Source: Palsa-513 sp036510225 (GTDB taxonomy: Bacteria; Actinomycetota; Thermoleophilia; Solirubrobacterales; Solirubrobacteraceae). Taken from it: a DNA stretch of 64,000 nt. The stretch spans positions 1-64,000 of the forward strand of contig DATCEH010000097.1 of assembly GCA_036510225.1 (NCBI GenBank), in the 5' to 3' direction. Each line of letters opens with the position of its first letter. Position 1 is the stretch's first letter. Position numbers and translations under genes: made by a program. The notes under the pieces were generated by a model that saw only the letters and a list, made by a program, of their open reading frames with translations, did no database searches and was not told the origin of the DNA. Shown in pieces: positions 51,245-59,406 of this stretch.

Positions 51245-52231
51245 TCAGGACCCCGACGGGGTCGCCGGAACGGGACCGGTGTTGCGCAGCCCGGCCAGCT
51301 TCCCGAGCGCGTCGAACCAGAACGGAGCGCCGAGTGAGAGCGCCAGGAAGGTCAGGAGCCAGCCGCCAACGGTCCGCCAGAAGTGGTGGGCGAGGTCGGC
51401 ACGTGCCGAGTCGGCGTTGGACTTGTTCCAGCCGATCGGCAGGCCGAGCGCCTGGACGCCGTTGATCGCCGTCACCGCCTCACCGGGTTTCGCCGACGGA
51501 AGGACCGACACCTTGGTCGCTTGGGCGACGACGGCGGCGCGCAGTGCATCGTCGCGTACGAGCCGGTCGGCGATCCCGATCGTGTTGACGTTCAGGCCGA
51601 CGGTGACCACCAGGGCCAGCCCGCAGACGATCAGCCGAGCCTCTCGCGTGTACCACCCCGAGACGCGGGCCATCGCGCCATCGAACCACTGCTCGACGAG
51701 CCGTTGCAGCCGTTTGCGGTCGTCGCCCGCGCTCTGGGCCAGCGCCACCAGGGCGTGCTTGGTGCCAGCGGGAATGCTCACGTCAGCAGCGATCGCCGCT
51801 CCCGCAGGCGGAGCGTCGGGTTCGGCCGGCGTTGCCGGCGCCACGATGTCGAGCAACGCTATGGCGAACGTGCGCGGCGGGAGGTAGGAAGGACCTCGCC
51901 GGCGGCGGCGCGCGACTGTCGAGGCCTTGTACTGGGTGCGGATCAAGCCATGAGCCAGCACACGGTCGGTCAACGACCCGGGCGAAGTCGCGGCCGACTG
52001 GATGACGGCCGGGGTGGCCGCAGCCGGAGGGACGGGGATCGGCGCGCCGGAGGTGGCCTCTCCCCGATCGTCGAGAAGGTTCGCCAGTCCCTTCTCGAGC
52101 GTCCTTGCGCGCAGGTCGAGGACCCCGGCGATTGCCTCCTGAACGGCCGAACAGAACACGCTGAACAACAGGTAGACAAACCCCAGTCCGAGTGCCACGT
52201 CGAGCGCGGTGTTTCCCGTCAGATCGGGCAT
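51245..52231 (-). CDS. three-helix membrane protein, first gene of the cassette
   Basis: A 328-residue protein from ATG 52231 (MPDLTGNTALDVALGLGFVYLLF). The longer frame (to 52309) adds no conserved residues. Helix 1 (about 10-33) is followed by LRARTLEKGLANLL, then a soluble Pro/Ala-rich region, a charged helical stretch with KALVALAQSAGDDRKRL-like composition, helix 2 (about 200-222, VVTVGLNVNTIGIADRL) and helix 3 (about 292-312) ending in the motif LALSLGAPFWFDALGKLAGLRN. The SLGAPFWFD(A/L)L motif recurs in uncharacterised membrane proteins of several phyla as I recall, never with an assigned function. It lies 269 bases before the FAD oxidase gene. Confidence 0.7.
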   Translation of the reverse strand: MPDLTGNTALDVALGLGFVYLLFSVFCSAVQEAIAGVLDLRARTLEKGLANLLDDRGEATSGAPIPVPPAAATPAVIQSAATSPGSLTDRVLAHGLIRTQYKASTVARRRRRGPSYLPPRTFAIALLDIVAPATPAEPDAPPAGAAIAADVSIPAGTKHALVALAQSAGDDRKRLQRLVEQWFDGAMARVSGWYTREARLIVCGLALVVTVGLNVNTIGIADRLVRDDALRAAVVAQATKVSVLPSAKPGEAVTAINGVQALGLPIGWNKSNADSARADLAHHFWRTVGGWLLTFLALSLGAPFWFDALGKLAGLRNTGPVPATPSGS

Positions 52232-52664
52232 CGTCCATCTCCAGAGTCGGCTTGACCGTTGTTCGTGTACGTCGTCGACCGTCCGCCCGCCGACCGGAGG
52301 AGCACCCAAGTGGGGCGGCCGGCGTGACCTGCGGTGATCGACTGACTGGGCACGTGGCGATCATCGGCGAGGGCCCCGTCGTTGGCATCGTGGTCGCTAC
52401 CACGAACTTTGCGCGAGCCGCGCGGGGACCACCGGCTCCGACCGGGCAGGCGACCGGTGTCACCAGCACGCGGCGTAGGTCAGCTCTCGAGCAACCGGGC
52501 GCTGCCGTGATCGTCGGGGACCGCGTTGTTCGACCCTCGTGAGCGCGGCGAACGCTCCGTTGGCGGACGCCAGCGCCGTCCCTCGGCGGGCGGCGCCGGC
52601 CGAGGGGCGATCCGTGGACGATCAAGCGCGTCGTCCGCGCGGCTCGTCAAGCTCAGCGCGTAGC
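52232..52664. other. gene-free region with second palindrome copy
   Basis: This 433-base stretch lies between the end of rsfS and the start of the membrane-protein gene. I see no coding sequence with credible composition in either strand. It contains the palindrome copy at 52388-52405 and presumably the promoter of the 51245-52231 gene, which I could not identify. Confidence 0.5.
52388..52405. repeat. 18-base palindrome, copy 2 (one mismatch)
   Basis: TCGTGGTCGCTACCACGA differs from the perfect palindrome at 27122 by one base and can form a 7-bp stem with a CGCT loop. Adjacent bases AACTTTGCGCG resemble AACATTTCTCGCG next to the first copy (read on the opposite strand). It lies in the gene-free region upstream of the cassette. 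Confidence 0.6.
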
Positions 52665-53048
52665 TCAGCCGGGGGCGACCTCGACCCGGCGTGCCTCGCC
52701 GACGCTGGTGAGCTTGAGCTCGGGAACCTCGCCCCAGAGCCGCTCGAGACTGTAGAAGTCGCGGACCTCGGGGGTGAAGAGGTGGACGACGACGTCCAGG
52801 TAGTCGAGCAGGACCCAACCCGCCTCGCGGAGGCCCTCGACCCGGCGGGGCAGCACACCGTGCTCGTTCTTCATGCCGATCTGGATCCCGTCATGGATCG
52901 ACTTGACCTGGCGCTCGGTGTTGCCCGAGCAGACGATGAAGAAGTCGGTGTAGTCGAGCACGCCACGAAGATCGAGCGCGACGATGTCGATCGCCTTCTT
53001 GTCGTCGGCGTAGGCCGCGATGGTGCGGGCGAGTTCTTCGGATGTCAT
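52665..53048 (-). CDS. rsfS: ribosomal silencing factor RsfS
   Basis: A 127-residue protein that binds L14 and blocks subunit joining when nutrients are scarce. KKAIDIVALDLRGVLDYTDFFIVCSGNTERQV and VLLDYLDVVVHLFTPEVRDFYSLERLW are diagnostic for the family. Its ATG overlaps the nadD stop by four bases (ATGA), the common arrangement in bacteria. It ends the conserved operon mrdA-side backbone before the accessory cassette. Confidence 0.96.
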   Translation of the reverse strand: MTSEELARTIAAYADDKKAIDIVALDLRGVLDYTDFFIVCSGNTERQVKSIHDGIQIGMKNEHGVLPRRVEGLREAGWVLLDYLDVVVHLFTPEVRDFYSLERLWGEVPELKLTSVGEARRVEVAPG

Positions 53049-53641
53049 GCGTAGAGCCTCCGCTGCTCGATGTAGTCGGCAACTGCGTTGGGGACGAGAT
53101 CACGAATCTGCTGGCCGTCGGCGACCCGCCGGCGGACCAGCGACGACGAGACGTCAAGCCGTGGCATGTCTAGGAAGCGGACCCGCTCGCCGCCGGTCAG
53201 GCTCCGCAGCTGGTCGACCACCTCCGCGCGCCGCATGCCCGACCGCTCGGCCACCGCGACCGACGCCAGACCGAGGATCGCCTCGGGTTGGTGCCAGGTC
53301 GGAAGGCTGAAGGCCATATCGCCTCCGACGATCAAGGTCAGCTCGTCACCCGGTTGGCCCGCATGGATCTCCCTGAGGGTAGTGATCGTGTAAGACGGTC
53401 CCTCCCGGCGCACCTCCAGCTCGCAGATCTCGAGCCAGGTCTCGGCGTCCGCGAGCAGACGAGCCATCGCCAACCTGTGGCCGACGCCCGGGTCGTCGGG
53501 GATCTCCTTGTGGGGCGGGACGGCCGCGACGACGATCAGCACACGGTCGAGCCCGAGCTCCGCTTGGGCCTGCCTCGCACACTGGAGATGGCCGAGATGT
53601 GGCGGGTTGAAGGTCCCACCGAGGATGCCGACGCGACTCAC
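53045..53641 (-). CDS. nadD: nicotinate-nucleotide adenylyltransferase
   Basis: A 198-residue enzyme that adenylates nicotinate mononucleotide in NAD synthesis. RVGILGGTFNPPHLGHLQCARQA holds the HxGH ATP-binding motif, and SSSLVRRRVADGQQIRDLVPNAVADYIE ends the protein with the ISSTxIR-like site. ATG 53641 (MSRVGILGG) fits the family start. It lies 24 bases downstream of proA and is coupled to rsfS. Confidence 0.96.
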   Translation of the reverse strand: MSRVGILGGTFNPPHLGHLQCARQAQAELGLDRVLIVVAAVPPHKEIPDDPGVGHRLAMARLLADAETWLEICELEVRREGPSYTITTLREIHAGQPGDELTLIVGGDMAFSLPTWHQPEAILGLASVAVAERSGMRRAEVVDQLRSLTGGERVRFLDMPRLDVSSSLVRRRVADGQQIRDLVPNAVADYIEQRRLYA

Positions 53642-53665
53642 ACAAACGGTGGGTCTTCGCGCCGG

Positions 53666-54931
53666 TCAGGGACGTACGTGACCGTCGCCCTCGATCAGGT
53701 ACTTGGTCGTGCAGAGTTCGCGCATGCCGATCGGCCCGCGGGCGTGGAGCTTCTGGGTCGAGTTGCCGATCTCCGCGCCCATCCCGAACTCTCCGCCGTC
53801 GGTGAAGCGGGTCGACGCGTTGACGTAGACGCAGGCCGCGTCGATGTCCCGCTGGAACCGCCGGGCGGCCTCCGTGTCGCGCGTGACGATCGCCTCGGAG
53901 TGTCCACTCCCGTAGCGGCCGATGTGGTCGATCGCCTCGTCGATCGACTCGACGACGCGCACGGCGAGCACCGGCGCGAGGAACTCGGTCGCCCAGTCGG
54001 ACTCCTCGGCCGGGATGACGTCGAGCGCACCGGCGAGCTCGCGGGTCCGCGCGTCACCGCGCAGCTCGACACGCGAGCCCGCAAGGACGCGCAGCGCCTG
54101 GGGCAGGAAGGCCTCGGCGATCGCTGCGTGGACGAGGAGCGTCTCGGCCGCGTTGCAGACGCTCGGCTTCTGGACCTTCCCGTTGACGATGATCGCCGTG
54201 GCCGCGTCGATGCCGGCCGACGCGTCGACGTAGACGTGGCAGTTGCCCGACGCCGCGTAGATCACCGGGACGCGGGCGACCGCCTGGAGCGCCCTCTTGA
54301 GGCCCTCGCCCCCACGCGGGATGATCAGATCGACGAGACCCTCCTGGCCGGCCAGCTCGGCGAGCTCCTCCCGCCCGCCGCCGGCGACCAGGCCGATCGC
54401 CCCGTCGGGGACGCCGGCTGAGCAGGCCGCGTCGATCGCCAGGCCGGCGAGGATCGCGTTCGAATGCGCGGCCGTGCTCGATCCGCGCAGGACGATCGCG
54501 TTGCCCGACTTCAGACAGAGGGCGGCAGCGTCGATCGTGACGTTCGGCCGGGCCTCGTAGACGACCGCGATCACGCCGAGCGGGACCCGGACGTGCCGGA
54601 TGTCGAGGCCGTTCGGCGCCCGGAAGCCCGAGATCACCTCGCCGACGGGATCCGCGAGACCGGCGATCTGGCGAACACCGGCGGCGATCCCGGCGATCCG
54701 GGTGGGATCGAGCGTCAGCCGGTCGATCAGGGTCGGGCGCAGGCCGGCGGCGGTGGCCGCGTCGACATCGAGCGCGTTGGCTTCGACGATCTCGTCGGTC
54801 CGGTCGACCAGGGCCAGGGCGATCGCCTCGAGCGCGGCATTCTTGATGCCGGTCTCCAGGCTCGCGAGCGCACGCGAAGCCCGCCTGGCCACGCGGCAGA
54901 GGTCGGTCGCCCTTGCGGTCGTGGTTGCCAT
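53666..54931 (-). CDS. proA: gamma-glutamyl phosphate reductase
   Basis: A 421-residue NADPH-dependent enzyme making glutamate semialdehyde for proline synthesis. Key features: LRGSSTAAHSN loop, catalytic Cys in KPSVCNAAETLLVH, and RFTDGGEFGMGAEIGNSTQKLHARGP near the C-terminus. The frame begins with two Met codons; the second (54931) is used since it starts MATTTARATDL. Follows proB by 24 bases, forming the proBA unit within the obgE-proB-proA-nadD-rsfS operon. Confidence 0.96.
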   Translation of the reverse strand: MATTTARATDLCRVARRASRALASLETGIKNAALEAIALALVDRTDEIVEANALDVDAATAAGLRPTLIDRLTLDPTRIAGIAAGVRQIAGLADPVGEVISGFRAPNGLDIRHVRVPLGVIAVVYEARPNVTIDAAALCLKSGNAIVLRGSSTAAHSNAILAGLAIDAACSAGVPDGAIGLVAGGGREELAELAGQEGLVDLIIPRGGEGLKRALQAVARVPVIYAASGNCHVYVDASAGIDAATAIIVNGKVQKPSVCNAAETLLVHAAIAEAFLPQALRVLAGSRVELRGDARTRELAGALDVIPAEESDWATEFLAPVLAVRVVESIDEAIDHIGRYGSGHSEAIVTRDTEAARRFQRDIDAACVYVNASTRFTDGGEFGMGAEIGNSTQKLHARGPIGMRELCTTKYLIEGDGHVRP

Positions 54932-54955
54932 CACCCGAAAATGGTACTCGTCGTC

Positions 54956-56047
54956 TCAGGCGAGCACGAAGTAGTCGCGGTGGACGGCCTCCTCGGCGGC
55001 ACGCGGCAGGACACCGTGGACGGCCGCGGACTTCATGCCCATCACCTGGCGCAGCTCGCCGGCCGAATAGTTGCTGATCCCCTTGCCGATCACGTCCTCC
55101 CCGGCGGCGACCTCGACCGCATCGCCGGCTCCGAACGCACCGCTGACACCGGTCACACCGACCGGCAGGAGGCTCGTCCCCGCGCCGGTCAGGGCTCGGG
55201 CGGCGCCGGGGTCGACGAACACCGTCCCACGACTCGGCTTGGCGTACTTGAGCCAGAGCTTGAAGCTCGAATAGCGGATCTCCCGGGCGGCGAAGCGCGT
55301 CCCCTCGGCCTCACCGGCGAGGACCCGCTCCAGCGCCCCCGGGCGACGGCCGCTGCAGATCGTCGTGACGATGCCGGCCGCCGTCGCCATGTCGGCTGCG
55401 ACCACCTTCGAGCGCATCCCCCCCGACCCGAGCGGCGACTTCGTCTGGCTGATCTCGAAGGCCTCGAGCAGCTCGAAGTCCTCGACCGTCTCGACGAGCG
55501 GGGCGCCCGGGACGACCCGGGGATCGGCGGTGTGCAGGCCGTCGGCGTCGGTCAGGATGATCAGCTGGTCGGCGCCGATCAGGATCGCGACCTGAGCCGA
55601 GAGGAAGTCGTTGTCGCCGAAGGAGATCTCGTCGGTCGTCGTCGTGTCGTTCTCGTTGACGACCGGCACGACGTTCCAGTCGAGCAGCTGGCGAAGCGTC
55701 CGGCGGACGTTCAGGTAGTGGGTCCGGGCGCTGACGTCGAAGAAGGTCAGGAGGACCTGGGCCGAGACGACGCCGCGCTCGTGGAGCAACTCGTCATACG
55801 CGCGGTAGAGCTTGCCCTGGCCGATCGCGCTGGCGGCCTGGAGCTCCTCGATCTGAGTCGGCCGGCCCGGCAGGCCCATCTCGCGCATTCCCCGGGCGAT
55901 CGCCCCGCTCGTCACGAGGACGACCTCGTCGCCGGCGGCGCGCAGGCCGGCGGCGGCGTCGCAGACCCGGGCGAGCACGTCGGTTCGCGGCTCGCCGCGG
56001 GCGTCGGCGACGATCGCCGTGCCCAGCTTGATCACGACCCGGCGCAT
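54956..56047 (-). CDS. proB: glutamate 5-kinase
   Basis: A 363-residue kinase (first step of proline synthesis) with the amino-acid kinase fold and a C-terminal PUA domain (about 275-355). MRRVVIKLGTAIVAD, LVTSGAIARGM, VVPVVNENDTTTTDEISFGDND and GSGGMRSKVVAADMATAAGI are conserved motifs. Start ATG 56047 overlaps the obgE stop by one base (TAATG), so translation is coupled. Confidence 0.96.
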   Translation of the reverse strand: MRRVVIKLGTAIVADARGEPRTDVLARVCDAAAGLRAAGDEVVLVTSGAIARGMREMGLPGRPTQIEELQAASAIGQGKLYRAYDELLHERGVVSAQVLLTFFDVSARTHYLNVRRTLRQLLDWNVVPVVNENDTTTTDEISFGDNDFLSAQVAILIGADQLIILTDADGLHTADPRVVPGAPLVETVEDFELLEAFEISQTKSPLGSGGMRSKVVAADMATAAGIVTTICSGRRPGALERVLAGEAEGTRFAAREIRYSSFKLWLKYAKPSRGTVFVDPGAARALTGAGTSLLPVGVTGVSGAFGAGDAVEVAAGEDVIGKGISNYSAGELRQVMGMKSAAVHGVLPRAAEEAVHRDYFVLA

Positions 56048-57324
56048 TACTCGGGGTCCAGCTCGAAGACGATCCCGGCGATCTCGACCTCGTCGCCGGC
56101 GGTGAACCCCTGGTCCTCGAGCGCCCGGATCACGCCGATCCGCCGCAGGCGGGACTCGACGTGTAGCATCGCCTCCTCGTTGTCGAGGTCGTGGCGCGCG
56201 ATCAGACGGTCGACGCCCTCGCCGACGACGCGGAAGCTCTCCGGCGACGTCCGCTCGACGTGGAACCCACGGCGGGCCGCCGGGCGGAAGGTCAGGTGCT
56301 CGGCGAGCTCGGGCTCGGCCGCGCCGACCGGGTCGGACGGGACGCTTCGCAGCAGCTCGGCAGCGAGCACGGAAAGGCCGACGCGGGTCACGCTCGACGT
56401 GACGATGACGGGAACCTGCGGGCCGAGCAGCTCCCGCCACTCGTCGGCGGCGGCGACCGCGATCTCCGACGAGACGAGGTCGCTCTTGGAGAGGGCGAGG
56501 ACCCGCGGGAGGTCGGCCAGCCGGGGGTCGTGGCTGGCGAGCTCGTGCTCGATCGTCCGATGGTTCTCGACCGGGACCGACCCGTCGAGCGGGGCGAGGT
56601 CGAGCACGTGGACGAGCAGGCGGGTCCGCTCGACGTGGGCGAGGAAGTCGTGACCAAGGCCGGCCCCGTCGCTCGCGCCCTCGATCAGCCCGGGAATGTC
56701 GGCCAGGATCAGCTGGCGACTCTCGCCGTCAAGCGTCCCGAGCACCGGCTCGAGCGTGGTGAACGGATACGCGGCGATCTTGGGCGTGGCCCGGGTGATC
56801 CGCGAGAGCAGCGACGACTTGCCGGCGTTCGGGAGGCCGATCAGGCCAACGTCGGCCAGAAGTTTGAGGCGCAGCTCGATCCAGCCCTCGCCCCCCGGGA
56901 GGCCGCGTTCGGCGAACTGCGGCGCCTGGCGGGTCGGCGTGGTGTAGCGCTTGTTCCCGCGGCCACCGGACCCCCCGGCCATGATCACGACCCGCTGACC
57001 CGGCCGGACGAGGTCGTGGACGTCGCCGTCCTCGGTCGCGACCTGCGTGCCCGGCGGGACGCCGACGACCAACGACTCACCGTTGGCTCCATGACTGAGC
57101 GATCCCCCGCCGTTCCCGCCGGCCGGGGCTCGGTAGTGAGCCCGTCGGCGGAACGAGGAGAGGTCGCGGAGCGACTGGTCGCACTCGATCACGACATCCC
57201 CGCCCCGCCCGCCGTCACCACCGTCGGGACCACCCCGGGGGACGTGGGCCTCGCGGCGAAACGAGAGCGACCCGTGGCCGCCGGCGCCGGCCGCTGCGAA
57301 GATCCTTGCCTTGTCGTTGAGCAT
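56047..57324 (-). CDS. obgE: GTPase Obg
   Basis: A 425-residue ribosome-associated GTPase involved in large-subunit assembly and stress control. The glycine-rich Obg fold at the N-terminus (GAGGHGSLSFRREAHVPRGGPDGGDGGRGGDVV) is followed by a G domain with G1 GLPNAGKSSLLSRI, G3 DIPGLIEGA and G4 SKSD, and an OCT domain at the C-terminus ending in ELDPE. Start ATG 57324 is 34 bases from the divergent SDR start. It heads the obgE-proB-proA-nadD-rsfS operon. Confidence 0.97.
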   Translation of the reverse strand: MLNDKARIFAAAGAGGHGSLSFRREAHVPRGGPDGGDGGRGGDVVIECDQSLRDLSSFRRRAHYRAPAGGNGGGSLSHGANGESLVVGVPPGTQVATEDGDVHDLVRPGQRVVIMAGGSGGRGNKRYTTPTRQAPQFAERGLPGGEGWIELRLKLLADVGLIGLPNAGKSSLLSRITRATPKIAAYPFTTLEPVLGTLDGESRQLILADIPGLIEGASDGAGLGHDFLAHVERTRLLVHVLDLAPLDGSVPVENHRTIEHELASHDPRLADLPRVLALSKSDLVSSEIAVAAADEWRELLGPQVPVIVTSSVTRVGLSVLAAELLRSVPSDPVGAAEPELAEHLTFRPAARRGFHVERTSPESFRVVGEGVDRLIARHDLDNEEAMLHVESRLRRIGVIRALEDQGFTAGDEVEIAGIVFELDPE

Positions 57325-57358
57325 CAGTCAGTCATCCTCGCAGCAAGAAAGGCCAGAC

Positions 57359-58051
57359 ATGAACCCAACGTCCAAGGTCATGCTGATCACCGGCGCCTCG
57401 ACCGGGATTGGCGCGGCCACCGCCCGCCTGCTCGCCGAGCACGGCTGGCGGCTCGCACTGGCCGCCCGCTCGACCGACCGGCTCGACGCGCTGGCGACCG
57501 AGCTCGGCGGTCCGGACCGCGCCCTGGCGGTCGGCTGCGACGTCACCGAGTGGTCCCAGCAGGAGGCGATGGTCGCGACGACACTCGAGCATTTCGGCCA
57601 GATCGACGCGGTCATGGCGAACGCCGGTTTCGGCGCGAAGCGGGGCTTCCTCGAGGAGACGCCCGAGCTCTGGAGGGACATGGTCCTGACCAACGTGCTC
57701 GGTGCCGCCTACACGATCCGGGCGTCGATCCCCGCGCTGAGCTCGAGCCGCGGCCACCTCGTCCTGACCAGCTCGGTCGCCGGCCGCCGGGCCCTCAAGG
57801 GCTCGCTGTACTCGGCGACGAAGTTCGCCGTCACCGCGATGGGCGAGGCCGCCCGCCAGGACCTCCATGGGACCGGCGTCCGGGTCACGGTGATCGAGCC
57901 GGGGATGACCGACACGCCGTTCTTCGACGACCGACCGGCCGACGCCCTCGAGTCAGCGGACATCGCCCGGGCAGTCGACTTCGCGGTCAGCCAGCCAGCC
58001 CACGTCGACGTCAACGAGATCCTGATCCGGCCGACCGCCCAGCGCGGGTGA
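57359..58051 (+). CDS. short-chain dehydrogenase/reductase
   Basis: A 230-residue classical SDR oxidoreductase. Coenzyme loop TGASTGIGAAT (residues 11-21) with Arg downstream (LAARSTDRL) fits NADP preference; NAGFG; catalytic Ser in LTSSVAGRRAL, then YSATK (Tyr-x3-Lys). ATG 57359 (MNPTSKVML) follows AAAGG by 8 bases; the longer frame overlaps obgE and is rejected. The C-terminus lacks a tail that would define a substrate. It is inserted, on the opposite strand, between obgE and rpmA, which normally adjoin. Confidence 0.88.
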   Translation: MNPTSKVMLITGASTGIGAATARLLAEHGWRLALAARSTDRLDALATELGGPDRALAVGCDVTEWSQQEAMVATTLEHFGQIDAVMANAGFGAKRGFLEETPELWRDMVLTNVLGAAYTIRASIPALSSSRGHLVLTSSVAGRRALKGSLYSATKFAVTAMGEAARQDLHGTGVRVTVIEPGMTDTPFFDDRPADALESADIARAVDFAVSQPAHVDVNEILIRPTAQRG

Positions 58052-58606
58052 TCGGCCTGACGAAGGAGTCGGGCGACGGCGCGGCCCGATGGCCGGGGGG
58101 TCGGCCGGCGGGAAACATGAAGGGGAGGGCGGGGGCGGGGGCGGGGGCGGGTCGGCGCCGGGGATGCGGGATCTGATCGACCGGGCTCCTCCCCGGCGGC
58201 CGAGTGGATGTTGAGACCTTCATCGCGAAATGGTTGCCTGACTCAGGCAGCTACTTTCATTGGAGAGTCTCCTTCGTTCTCCACCACCCAGTCCCCCGGC
58301 GGAGAGCGCCGCCTGACCTCCCGAGCCCGGGCAACCATCCTCGACGACATGCTCGCCAAGTCCCCCGCCGCGGTGAGCACCGCCGCCGCGGAAGCTCACC
58401 CGGACCGGGCCTATCCGCCAGCGAAAATCCGACGTCGGGCGCGCATCGGCGCTCGCCGGCACAAACCACGAAGCCGACAGACTCGATCAACGACTTTCGC
58501 TGACGTGCACACCCAGCCCGGCCGCCGGCACGAAACGCGCCGCTCAGGCCCGGCCCGCCGACGAAGAATCGGCGGACCCAGGAGGCCCAGGCCGAAGCCC
58601 GGGCGG
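58052..58606. other. gene-free region with G-rich tract and palindrome
   Basis: This 555-base gap between the ends of the SDR gene and a minus-strand gene holds a plus-strand G-rich tract (58122-58151) able to form a quadruplex, a 15-base near-palindrome TGCCTGACTCAGGCA (58235-58249), and a stem between GGTGAGC and GCTCACC near 58370-58400. No RNA family is recognised. A plus-strand frame from 58204 begins with a DNA-methylase-like VDVETFIAKW but turns into Arg/Pro-rich nonsense, so no gene is called. Confidence 0.5.
58122..58151 (+). repeat. G-rich quadruplex-forming tract
   Basis: At least five runs of three to five G separated by single C or A bases lie on the plus strand, 70 bases after the SDR stop. 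Such tracts can fold as G-quadruplexes in DNA or RNA and could act as a transcription stop for the SDR gene. Confidence 0.5.
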
Positions 58607-59143
58607 CTAAGCCGCCGCGGGGGCCTGCTCCGCGCCTGGGGCTGCCGCGACAGCCGCGGCGGCGGTGGCAGCGGCGGCGGCGGCGGCGGCGGCAAGACCG
58701 TCGGCAAACGTGAACCCGGCCGCCGCGGAGCCCCCGGCGAGCGCGGTCACCCCGACGACGCCGTGGAGCGGGAGGTCGCCGATCGCGAGCAGCGTGACGA
58801 GGGCGTCGACCGCGTCGATCGCCGCGCACGTCCGCTGCCACCGCGGCCCGACCTGGGGGTTCTTGAGAGTGTGGAGGGCGATCATCCCGATCACCAGGTC
58901 ACGCGCGCCCATCGACCGCAGCAGGGCCTGCGTGCCACGCTGCCTGGCGGCCCTCCGGCCGACCCAGGCCGTCCCGGCCCGACGAGGACGCAGGAGAAGG
59001 CCGGCGCCGATCGCGATCCGCCCGATCGCCAGCGCCCTGGCGCCGGCTTGGGGGCTGATCGGGAGACCGGCGAGCTTGCCGGAGACGTTCGGCAGTCCGG
59101 CCGGAAGGCTCGGCAGCCTGCCCGTGATGTCCTTGACGTTCAC
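58607..59143 (-). CDS. membrane protein coupled to rpmA, Ala-rich C-terminus
   Basis: A 178-residue protein whose ATG overlaps the rpmA stop by four bases (ATGA). Residues 1-35 are a Pro/Leu-rich leader; then RALAIGRIAIGAGLLLRP and GARDLVIGMIALHTLK, with a third hydrophobic stretch near 110-135, resemble small uncharacterised membrane proteins of DUF4267 type. The last 30 residues are almost only Ala (AAAAAAATAAAAVAAAPG). Its coupling to a ribosomal protein gene may be only for expression level. Function unknown. Confidence 0.65.
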   Translation of the reverse strand: MNVKDITGRLPSLPAGLPNVSGKLAGLPISPQAGARALAIGRIAIGAGLLLRPRRAGTAWVGRRAARQRGTQALLRSMGARDLVIGMIALHTLKNPQVGPRWQRTCAAIDAVDALVTLLAIGDLPLHGVVGVTALAGGSAAAGFTFADGLAAAAAAAAATAAAAVAAAPGAEQAPAAA

Positions 59144-59406
59144 GAGGCGACCTCGGCGACCGGCTCGACCGAGACGACCCGTCCCCGCCAGCCGACGTTG
59201 AACTTGACGATGCCTGCCGACCGGGCGTAGAGCGTGTCGTCCTTGCCCATGCCGACGCCCTCGCCGGCCTTGAAGCGGCTGCCCCGCTGGCGGACGATGA
59301 TCTCGCCACCGGTCACCGTCTGGCCTGCGAACGTCTTCACTCCGAGCCGCTGGGCGTTCGAGTCCCGGCCGTTGCGGCTGGACCCGAGGCCTTTCTTATG
59401 AGCCAT
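59140..59406 (-). CDS. rpmA: 50S ribosomal protein L27
   Basis: An 88-residue large-subunit protein near the peptidyl-transferase centre. MAHKKGLGSSRNGRDSNAQRLGVK and GGEIIVRQRGSRFKAGEGVGMGKDD are unmistakable. No cleavable N-extension as in Firmicutes. Its start overlaps the rplU end by 11 bases, and its stop overlaps the next minus-strand gene by four. Confidence 0.98.
   Translation of the reverse strand: MAHKKGLGSSRNGRDSNAQRLGVKTFAGQTVTGGEIIVRQRGSRFKAGEGVGMGKDDTLYARSAGIVKFNVGWRGRVVSVEPVAEVAS

Noticed and set aside
46271..52664. Direct repeats of the tRNA-Ala 3' end marking an integrated element
   Set aside because: I looked for GAGCCCCTCTAGCTCC further on and did not see it; no integrase gene is present.
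58204..58503. Plus-strand frame starting VDVETFIAKW as a DNA methylase gene or relic
   Set aside because: Only about ten residues resemble methylase N-termini; the rest is Arg/Pro-rich with no motif in any frame.
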